Shown here piece after piece: positions 6,464-11,932 of a stretch of 15,938 bases of DNA. This DNA comes from Gp6-AA40 sp035764385 (GTDB lineage Bacteria; Acidobacteriota; Vicinamibacteria; Vicinamibacterales; UBA2999). Position 1 is the first letter of the stretch. Each line of letters begins with the position of its first letter. A model generated the notes under the pieces. It made no database searches and was not told the DNA's origin. It was given only the letters and a program-made list of their open reading frames with translations. The stretch is from NCBI GenBank assembly GCA_035764385.1, contig DASTZI010000119.1, positions 1 to 15,938 on the forward strand. Direction: 5' to 3'. Position numbers and translations under genes: made by a program.

Positions 6464-7368
6464 CGCGTTGTCGGGGCGTAGTAGCCCCGCTTGGTCCGCG
6501 GCGTGACGTTCTGCCGGTTCACCTGCACGACGATGCGCCGGTACGCGCCGTCGCGCTTGGCGTTCTTCGACGAATACCCGAGCGTGTACTGGCTGGCGAG
6601 CTCGTCAGCGATCTCGGCATAGACGCCGTTCAAGTCGTCGATCTTCGAAGGGAAGAACGAACGTCCGCCGGTTTCCTGCGCAAGCTGGCGCATCACGAAC
6701 TCGGCCTCGTGGAAGCCCTTGCTCTGTGTGTCGGCGCCGCGAAGAGCAATGGTGAAGATCGCGGTCTCACTTCGTTTGGCGAGTTCGAGGACTTCGTCAA
6801 ACGAGATCAGGCTCGACGTATCTTCTCCGTCGGAGAAGAGGACGAGCGCCTGCCGCCGGACATCCTCGTCACCACCCGCTTTGATCTTGGCGAGCTCCTT
6901 GAGCGAGATGTAGATGGCGTTGTACAGCGACGTCGAACCGCCCGCGGTGGTCTGCTGAATGGCGGACTGCAATTCGGTCTGGTTCGACGTGAAGGCCTGG
7001 CGGATTTCGACGCGGCTGTCGAAATCGATGACCTGCGCAAGGTCGTTCGTCTTCAGACGCTTGACGAAGTTCACTGCCGCCATCTGGAGCGTCGGCAGCT
7101 TGTCTTCCATGCTGGCGCTGCTGTCGAGCAGCAAAGACAGGGCGATCGGCTGCTGCTTCCTGTTGAAGAACGACAGGTCCTGCTTGACGCCGTCCTCGAA
7201 GACGGTGAAGTCCTTCTCTTCGAGATCGGTGACGTAATGGCTCGATGCGTCCACCGCCGTGATGTTCAGCGAGACGACATCGACGCCGGCGCGGAAGGTC
7301 CCTTGCGCCGAGGGGCTCGTGGACACCGCCGCAACCAGTGCGGCCGCAAGAAGAAGGGTTCGTCTCAC
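6460..7368 (-). CDS. secreted VWFA-domain protein (acidobacterial type)
   Basis: A 302-residue protein with a signal peptide at about residues 1-22 (MRRTLLLAAALVAAVSTSPSAQG). A short N-terminal beta domain (FRAGVDVVSLNITAVDASSHYVTDLEEKDFTVFEDGV) is characteristic of VWFA-related proteins abundant in Acidobacteria. The von Willebrand A domain follows, with a complete-looking MIDAS: D82-S-S84-A-S86, the TAGGSTSLYNA loop near 141-151, and SDGED at 179-183. The C-terminal YTLGYSS...YRRIVVQV...RTKRGYYAP segment is also typical of the group. It should bind a divalent metal and a protein ligand outside the cytoplasmic membrane; the ligand is unknown. The GTG start overlaps the stop of the upstream VWFA gene (GTGA, 7365-7368), and its stop overlaps the CcsA/HemX start. 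Confidence 0.9.
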   Translation of the reverse strand: MRRTLLLAAALVAAVSTSPSAQGTFRAGVDVVSLNITAVDASSHYVTDLEEKDFTVFEDGVKQDLSFFNRKQQPIALSLLLDSSASMEDKLPTLQMAAVNFVKRLKTNDLAQVIDFDSRVEIRQAFTSNQTELQSAIQQTTAGGSTSLYNAIYISLKELAKIKAGGDEDVRRQALVLFSDGEDTSSLISFDEVLELAKRSETAIFTIALRGADTQSKGFHEAEFVMRQLAQETGGRSFFPSKIDDLNGVYAEIADELASQYTLGYSSKNAKRDGAYRRIVVQVNRQNVTPRTKRGYYAPTTR

Positions 7369-8270
7369 TTGGATGTTCCCGTCCCGCGCTCCGGCGCGCC
7401 CCGCATCGTGATGCCCGGCCGCCGTGCGCTGACTTCAAACTTTGTGGGCGGAATAAGCGACTCTGGATGACCGTACACGACCTTGTATTGCGACAACAGT
7501 TCACGAGCGAGTCGATCGAACGCCTGCTGCACCGCCATCGGCGTCAGCAGGTTCACCCGCTGACCGCCGCTGGTCTTCGTGCCTTCAGCCAGCATCCGGC
7601 CGCGGTTGCGAAGCTCTTCATCGTCGGTCGAATTGAAATTGCCGACGGTGACGGCGTGAATGGCGACACTGGCGCGCCGCACTTCCTGGATGACCTGATC
7701 GTACTGGCGGTTGGCGAAATCGCCTCCGTCGGTGACGACGGGAATGATCACGGCGCGCGGCGTTTCACGTCGCTGCAGCCCTTTCGACACTTCGAAGATC
7801 CCATCGAGCAGCGTCGACCCGGCGCGCGTCCGCGGCCACAGCAGGCCGATTCCCTTTTCGAGCAGCGTCGGGTTCGAGGTGTAGTTGGCCAGGATGGTCG
7901 GACGATCGGCCAGGCCGATGAGCGCGATCTGATTGCCGTCGGACATCCTCGCGACGAAGGGGCGAAGCGCCTCCCGCACCCGGGGGATCAGTTGTTCGGA
8001 GGCCGCGCTGTCGTCGACGAGTATCGCGATGTCGATTGGCTCGATCGCCCGCGACACGCGCAGCACTTCCCGCGGCGCGCCGTCCTCGCGAACGATGAAG
8101 TCGTTGGGGCCCAACCCTTCAATGGGCTCGCCCTTCTCATCGACGGCGCTGACATACAACGTGCGCTCACGGGGACCCTGCGCACTGAACGTCGCGCCAA
8201 GCAGACAGACGACGGCCGCGATTGCCAGCGTCAGTGGACGCGCCAAACGGCGTTGACGTGAGGACAGCAT
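7365..8270 (-). CDS. secreted VWFA-domain protein, first gene of the operon
   Basis: A 301-residue paralogue of the following gene. The ATG at 8270 gives a basic N terminus and a signal peptide (MLSSRQRRLARP, then TLAIAAVVCLLGATFSAQG). The beta domain TLYVSAVDEKGEPIEGLGPNDFIVREDG and a VWFA domain (PIDIAILVDDSAASEQ through AVIIPVVTDGGDFANRQYDQVI) follow. The protein ends with LLSQYKVVYGHPESLIPPTKFEVSARRPGI, which mirrors the YTLGYSS...VVQV end of its neighbour. The MIDAS is not canonical: D86-D-S88-A-A90 puts alanine where the third residue of DxSxS should be serine. The frame is open to 8351, but the preceding 27 residues look non-coding and a minus-strand promoter lies inside that stretch. 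The Shine-Dalgarno sequence is weak. Confidence 0.87.
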   Translation of the reverse strand: MLSSRQRRLARPLTLAIAAVVCLLGATFSAQGPRERTLYVSAVDEKGEPIEGLGPNDFIVREDGAPREVLRVSRAIEPIDIAILVDDSAASEQLIPRVREALRPFVARMSDGNQIALIGLADRPTILANYTSNPTLLEKGIGLLWPRTRAGSTLLDGIFEVSKGLQRRETPRAVIIPVVTDGGDFANRQYDQVIQEVRRASVAIHAVTVGNFNSTDDEELRNRGRMLAEGTKTSGGQRVNLLTPMAVQQAFDRLARELLSQYKVVYGHPESLIPPTKFEVSARRPGITMRGAPERGTGTSK

Positions 8271-8321
8271 CGCTACAAAGATTTCAGAATCAGTTGTCGG
8301 GCAACCGTGACTCTGTTTCGA

Positions 8322-8351
8322 ATTGTAGGACCCGCAGACTGACGAGATCAA
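8322..8351 (-). promoter_or_regulatory. sigma-70-type promoter of the VWFA-heme operon
   Basis: On the minus strand, TTGATC (8351-8346) and TACAAT (8327-8322) are separated by 18 bp. They match the -35 and -10 consensus at 4/6 and 5/6 positions. A transcript would begin near 8315 and carry a leader of about 45 nt before the ATG at 8270. No other strong promoter is visible between the six overlapping genes, so this could drive the whole operon. The call rests on consensus matching only. Confidence 0.5.
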
Positions 8352-8401
8352 GGCAACGTTGCTGGGTGAAGTTGTTGTACGGATTGAACTTTTCAGATTG
8401 C

Positions 8402-8430
8402 GTGAAGCTTTTCACAAGGTGGGCTATACT
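8402..8430 (+). promoter_or_regulatory. possible promoter of the F0 ATP synthase operon with overlapping inverted repeat
   Basis: A -10-like TATACT (8425-8430) lies about 60 nt upstream of the atpZ start. The hexamer 17 bp further up is a poor -35 (GTGAAG). The same place holds an inverted repeat GTGAA-GCTT-TTCAC (8402-8415), and CTTTTCA occurs twice (8389-8395, 8408-8414), so a DNA-binding protein could act here. An alternative is that the weak -35 depends on an activator or on another sigma factor. Confidence 0.4.
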
Positions 8431-8492
8431 GAAGGGCGGTCGATGCACTGACGGCCCATTCTGTGCAACGACCAACGGGCGAGTGCGGCGAA

Positions 8493-8744
8493 ATGGCCAA
8501 GAAAAACCGCAGTTTCTCGTTCTCTCGTTCCGCGAAGTCCCTGCAGGACAATGCCAGTAACGCCGGCGCGGCCGCCGGGGCCAGTTACACCCTGGTCGGC
8601 GGCATCATCCTGCTTGGCGGTCTCGGTTACCTGTTGGACAAGTGGCAGGGAACGGGGCCTTGGGGGTTGGTAATCGGTCTGGCGCTGGGCATCATCGTCG
8701 GCTTCTACGAGCTAGTGAAGACTACGACGACGCCTAGACGATGA
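8493..8744 (+). CDS. atpZ: AtpZ/AtpI-family F0F1 ATP synthase assembly protein
   Basis: An 83-residue protein with two hydrophobic helices (YTLVGGIILLGGLGYLLDKW, about 32-51, and WGLVIGLALGIIVGFYELVK, about 57-76). The charged N terminus and the LGxxLDKW...P...GxxxGxxxGF pattern match the ATPase gene 1/AtpZ family. Members sit at the head of F0 operons and have been linked to Mg2+/Ca2+ supply or c-ring assembly. I chose the ATG at 8493 over the in-frame GTG at 8463 because MAKKNRSF is the usual kind of N terminus and the GTG adds a non-conserved segment. The stop overlaps the start of the next gene (ATGA, 8741-8744). Confidence 0.82.
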   Translation: MAKKNRSFSFSRSAKSLQDNASNAGAAAGASYTLVGGIILLGGLGYLLDKWQGTGPWGLVIGLALGIIVGFYELVKTTTTPRR

Positions 8745-9094
8745 CACCGGTCGCGTGGATGGCGGGAGCCAGCATCGTGTCGTGGCTCATCGTCTCGCAC
8801 GTCGCGGGTCCCGACGCCAATCCCGAGGTTCTGTACGGAATGCTGGCACCGCTGGTGGTGGCGGTCGTCAGCTGGATTGTGATCGAGCGGACTTACCGGT
8901 CGAACCCTGAGCGCGTGATGCACGTGATGGTAGGGGGGTTCGCCGTGAAGGCCCTTTTTTTGGGAGCGTACGTCGCCGGCATGCTGCGCCTCATCGGACT
9001 ACGGCCCGTGCCGTTTGTCGTCAGCTTCACGAGCTATTTCATCGCGCTGTATGTCACCGAAGCGGTGTTTCTGCGGCGCCTGTTGAAGTTCTAA
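8741..9094 (+). CDS. atpI: ATP synthase subunit I (AtpI-like) membrane protein
   Basis: A 117-residue protein with four hydrophobic segments (around 5-22, 31-48, 64-82 and 88-107) and no soluble domain. Its place between AtpZ and subunit a, its size and the four-helix layout fit the ATP synthase I family of c-ring assembly helpers. The sequence itself carries few diagnostic motifs, so the assignment leans on context. It starts by ATGA overlap with atpZ and ends 6 bp before atpB. Confidence 0.72.
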   Translation: MTPVAWMAGASIVSWLIVSHVAGPDANPEVLYGMLAPLVVAVVSWIVIERTYRSNPERVMHVMVGGFAVKALFLGAYVAGMLRLIGLRPVPFVVSFTSYFIALYVTEAVFLRRLLKF

Positions 9095-9100
9095 CGTCGA

Positions 9101-10042
9101 ATGTTGCATCTGCAGCCGCCGGCCGAGGCCGCGCAAGCGACCGAAGCGGCCAAAGAAGGCTTCAACGCCGGCGAACTCATCATCGAGCACGTTTCCAACA
9201 CGAGCGTCGATGATCCGCTGATCCATCTCCCGCGCGTGTTCGGCATCGACATGTCGGTGACCAAACATGTCTTCATGGAGTGGGTCGTCGCGGCGATTCT
9301 GTTCTTCGGGATCACGTGGATGGTGCGGCGTTACCTCGCGCAGGAACGGATGATTCCTGGACGTGCCGCGAGCCTTCTCGAAATCACGCTCGAGTTCGTG
9401 CGTGATGCCATTGCGGCGCCGAACCTGGGGGAGAAGTGGGTGCGGGCGTGGACGCCGATGCTCCTCACGCTGTTCCTGTTCATCTTCACCTGCAACTTGA
9501 TGGGGGTCATCCCGCTGTTCGACGTGCTCGAACTGCTGAATTCGACCGTGATTCACGCGGGGCCCGATTCGTGGTTCACGCATCTGCTGCACGGTGGCGT
9601 CACGGCGACAGGCAACTACAACGTGACGGCGGCATTGGCCACGATTGCGTTCTTCGCGATTATCGTCGCCGGGACGCAGGCACACGGGTTCGTCAAGCAC
9701 TGGAAGAACCTGGTGCCCGGCGGTCTGCCGTGGCCCATCTACATCATGTTGATTCCGATCGAAATTCTCGGCATGTTCGTGCGGCCGTTCGCGCTCACGA
9801 TGCGACTTGCCGCGAACATGGCGGGCGGCCATATCGCGATCCTCGCGCTGCTGTCGCTGATTTTTGTGTTCACCTCGCTGTTCGAGCGCACCATTGCCGG
9901 CATCGGAATCGGCATGGTGCTATCGCTGCCGATTGGTGTGGGCCTGACGGCGCTCGAGTTGATCGTGATTCTCGTGCAGGCCTACGTATTCACGCTGTTG
10001 ACGGCCGTGTTCATCGGCATGGCCATCCACGCTCATCACTGA
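9101..10042 (+). CDS. atpB: ATP synthase F0 subunit a
   Basis: Subunit a (313 residues) forms the two half-channels through which protons reach and leave the c-ring. The family signatures are present: WTPMLLTLFLFIFTCNLMGVIPLF (118-141), then the C-terminal core IPIEILGMFVRPFALTMRLAANMAGGH. The essential arginine of that core is R235, equivalent to E. coli R210, and N239 and H244 follow it. The last helices are LALLSLIFVF and ALELIVILVQAYVFTLLTAVFIGMAIH. The extension of about 50 residues before the first helix and the segment 142-175 are longer than in E. coli, which is common outside Proteobacteria. The ATG at 9101 lies 6 bp after the atpI stop. Confidence 0.97.
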   Translation: MLHLQPPAEAAQATEAAKEGFNAGELIIEHVSNTSVDDPLIHLPRVFGIDMSVTKHVFMEWVVAAILFFGITWMVRRYLAQERMIPGRAASLLEITLEFVRDAIAAPNLGEKWVRAWTPMLLTLFLFIFTCNLMGVIPLFDVLELLNSTVIHAGPDSWFTHLLHGGVTATGNYNVTAALATIAFFAIIVAGTQAHGFVKHWKNLVPGGLPWPIYIMLIPIEILGMFVRPFALTMRLAANMAGGHIAILALLSLIFVFTSLFERTIAGIGIGMVLSLPIGVGLTALELIVILVQAYVFTLLTAVFIGMAIHAHH

Positions 10043-10066
10043 GCTTCTGACGCGGAGGAGAGACGA

Positions 10067-10294
10067 ATGGACATCGCACTGGCGTATATGGGGGCCGGCA
10101 TCGGATTCGGCCTGACGGTCATCGGCGCGGGAATCGGCATCGGCCGGCTCACGGCCGCGATCGCCGAAGGCGTCGCCCGCCAGCCGAGCGCAAGCGGCCA
10201 GATTACCGGTGCGGCGTACCTGCCGCTGTTTCTGCTCGAAGGCGTTGCCATTCTGGCCGAAGTATTCGGCCTGCTGATCGTTCTCCTCAAGTAG
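10067..10294 (+). CDS. atpE: ATP synthase F0 subunit c
   Basis: A 75-residue hairpin protein that forms the rotating c-ring. Helix 1 carries the glycine packing motif (GAGIGIG near 20-26), the polar loop is the conserved ARQP (37-40), and helix 2 carries the ion-binding carboxylate E58 in LFLLEGVAI, 18 residues after the loop proline as in E. coli. E58 is followed by glycine rather than Ser/Thr, and the helix-1 position that is Gln in sodium c-rings is Ile25, so the ring is probably proton-coupled. A strong Shine-Dalgarno (GGAGGAG, 10054-10060) precedes the ATG, in line with the high copy number needed. A perfect inverted repeat begins at the base after the stop codon. Confidence 0.97.
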   Translation: MDIALAYMGAGIGFGLTVIGAGIGIGRLTAAIAEGVARQPSASGQITGAAYLPLFLLEGVAILAEVFGLLIVLLK

Positions 10295-10316
10295 AGGCGG
10301 ACCTTCAGGTCCGCCT
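10295..10316. repeat. perfect inverted repeat between atpE and atpF
   Basis: Arms AGGCGGACCT (10295-10304) and AGGTCCGCCT (10307-10316) are perfect complements around a 2-nt loop (TC), directly after the atpE stop. There is no following T-run, so it is not a classical intrinsic terminator. It could stabilise the atpE message end or damp transcription into atpF, which would suit the high c to b ratio. It shares the GGTCCG/CGGACC core and the 2-nt-loop layout with the nested palindrome in hemC. Confidence 0.75.
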
Positions 10317-10340
10317 ACGCGCAGTGAAAGGGAGCATCGT

Positions 10341-10847
10341 ATGAATCCACTGGTCCAGCCCGATCCGGGGCTTTACATCTGGACCATCCTCGTCTTCCTG
10401 GTCCTGGTGGTGCTGCTCGGGAAGTTCGCGTGGAAGCCGCTGCTCGAGGCGCTCGACAACCGCCAGCAGTCGATCCGCACGGCGCTTGACGATGCGCGGA
10501 AGGCGAAGCAGGAGCTCGAAGGCATTCATGCGGAATCGGCGAAACTGCTGGCGCAGGCGCGCAGCGAGGCCGCCGAGATCGTCTCCCGCAGCCGATCCGA
10601 CGCGGATCGCTTTCGCGAGGAGATGAAAGACAAGGCACGCGGCGAGGCGACGAACCTGCTGCGCAACGCCGAGCGGCAGATCGAGCTCGAAACGACGCGC
10701 GCGCTGCAGCAGATCCGCCAGGAGGCTGTGGATCTCTCCGTCGGCATCGCCTCGAAGATCCTGCAGCGAAACGTGTCCCGGGAAGACAACGAACGGCTCA
10801 TCGAAGAAACGTTCAAACAGCTCGAAGCGACGCGGAGCGCACGCTAG
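10341..10847 (+). CDS. atpF: ATP synthase F0 subunit b
   Basis: Subunit b (168 residues) is the peripheral stalk that holds F1 static. It has an N-terminal membrane anchor (LYIWTILVFLVLVVLLGKFAWKPLL, about 11-35) and a long charged amphipathic helix to the end (DNRQQSIRTALDDARKAKQELEG, then EEMKDKARGEATNLLRNAERQIELE). The FxWKPLLEALDxRQxxI junction is a family hallmark. A Shine-Dalgarno (AAAGGGAG) precedes the ATG at 10341. Only one b-type gene is present, with no b' copy. The operon ends here: no atpH, A, G, D or C follows, so F1 must be encoded elsewhere. Confidence 0.96.
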   Translation: MNPLVQPDPGLYIWTILVFLVLVVLLGKFAWKPLLEALDNRQQSIRTALDDARKAKQELEGIHAESAKLLAQARSEAAEIVSRSRSDADRFREEMKDKARGEATNLLRNAERQIELETTRALQQIRQEAVDLSVGIASKILQRNVSREDNERLIEETFKQLEATRSAR

Positions 10848-10857
10848 TCGCGTGCGA

Positions 10858-10942
10858 AAATCCCAAATCCCAGATCCCAAGCTCCAAGCCCCAAGTACGT
10901 GTTTCTTGGGATTTGGGTTTTGGGATTTGGGGTTTGGGATTT
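10858..10942. repeat. long imperfect hairpin repeat (GGGATTT-type)
   Basis: Two 38-nt arms (10858-10895 and 10905-10942) flank a 9-nt loop. The arms are complementary at 31 of 38 positions, with some mismatches being G:U-compatible. Each arm is itself built of short runs: ATCCCAA on the left, TTGGGATTT on the right. The base composition is unlike the surrounding GC-rich coding DNA. It starts 10 nt after the atpF stop and ends 3 nt before the likely GTG start of the next gene. It could act as an RNA hairpin that terminates or insulates the F0 transcript, or it may be a dispersed repeat; translated, it gives peptides of the GFGIWGLGF type, which look like non-functional readthrough. Confidence 0.8.
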
Positions 10943-10945
10943 AAC

Positions 10946-11932
10946 GTGCGCCGCCAGCATCTCCTCACCTTCGTCTCAGCCCTCGCTGGAGCGGCGCTCT
11001 TCGCGTATGCCGTCCGCCGTGCGGGCGTCGCGGAGATCATCGACGGCATCCGCCGTGTCGGGTGGGGCCTTGTTCTGATCCTCGGTCTCGCCGGGCTCCG
11101 GTTTCTCATCCGTGCGGAATGCTGGCGCCTCTGCCTGCCGCCGACGGTCGCATTCCCGCTGCCGCGCGCGCTCGCCGCGTTTCTGGCCGGCGATGCTGTC
11201 GGCAGCGTCACACCGCTGGGATTGCTGGCGAGCGAACCGACGAAGGTCCTGCTCACCAGGCATCACCTCGCGCCGCGCGAAGCGATCGCTTCTCTCGCCG
11301 TCGAGAATTTCGTCTACGCCGCGTCCGTGCTCGCGATGGTTGGCATCGGGCTGATCGTGCTGATGACGAACGTGCCGCTGCCGCGCAGTTGGATCGTTGG
11401 CAGCGTTGCGGCGCTCCTGGCAATGCTGGTCGGAGCGGCGATCGCTGGTCGCGCGATGCGCGGCACCTGGGATCCGGCGCGAGGGTCGCGTCCGCGGTGG
11501 CGTGCGCGCCTCGCGATGGTTCGCGATGAAGCGGTTCGCTTCTCAGGCGGACATCCGGGGCGGCTCTCGCGTGTGTTTGTGCTCGACCTGCTGTTTCACG
11601 CCCTCGCCGTCGTCGAGGTGTTCGTCACGCTGCAATGGCTGCTCGGCAACCGCAGCCCGACCTTCGTGCAGGCGATCGTGTTCGAGGCGTTGAACCGGGT
11701 CGTGACGGCGGTCTTCAAGTTTGTTCCCTTCCGTGTGGGGATTGACGAGGCATCGGCGGGAGCGCTGGCGCCGATGCTGTCCGTGAATCCGGCTGCGGGC
11801 GTCGCGCTCGCGGTGGTGCGGAAGGTGAGGAACTTGTTCTGGGCTGCGATTGGCCTGGCGTTAATTGCGCTGTCGGGAACTTCCGAGAAGGGCAAGCGAC
11901 GGATCGCCGCGGAACCGACGCCGCGCGTCTGA
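10946..11932 (+). CDS. lysylphosphatidylglycerol synthase-type / YbhN family integral membrane protein
   Basis: A 328-residue protein with about seven to eight hydrophobic segments. Features of the LPG-synthase transmembrane (UPF0104/YbhN) family include ALAAFLAGDAVGSVTPLGLLASEPTKVLLTRHHL, ENFVYAASVLAMVGIGLIVL, and the C-terminal VGIDEASAGALAPML, a form of the family's G-x-x-E motif. Family members are flippase-like proteins for lipids or polyisoprenoid carriers; no aminoacyl-transferase domain is attached, so lipid lysinylation is not implied. I chose the GTG at 10946 because the in-frame ATG at 10913 lies inside the hairpin repeat and would add GFGIWGLGF-type residues. Its 3' end overlaps the convergent sulfatase gene by 72 nt. 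Confidence 0.82.
   Translation: MRRQHLLTFVSALAGAALFAYAVRRAGVAEIIDGIRRVGWGLVLILGLAGLRFLIRAECWRLCLPPTVAFPLPRALAAFLAGDAVGSVTPLGLLASEPTKVLLTRHHLAPREAIASLAVENFVYAASVLAMVGIGLIVLMTNVPLPRSWIVGSVAALLAMLVGAAIAGRAMRGTWDPARGSRPRWRARLAMVRDEAVRFSGGHPGRLSRVFVLDLLFHALAVVEVFVTLQWLLGNRSPTFVQAIVFEALNRVVTAVFKFVPFRVGIDEASAGALAPMLSVNPAAGVALAVVRKVRNLFWAAIGLALIALSGTSEKGKRRIAAEPTPRV

Noticed and set aside
6364..8261. Long plus-strand frames opposite the two VWFA genes (6364-7470 and 7338-8261)
   Set aside because: Both lie antisense to well-supported genes with signal peptides and VWFA motifs; their translations show no recognisable fold.
10913..10945. Upstream ATG start for the flippase gene
   Set aside because: It falls within the hairpin repeat and encodes GFGIWGLGF-type residues; the GTG at 10946 restores a normal N terminus.
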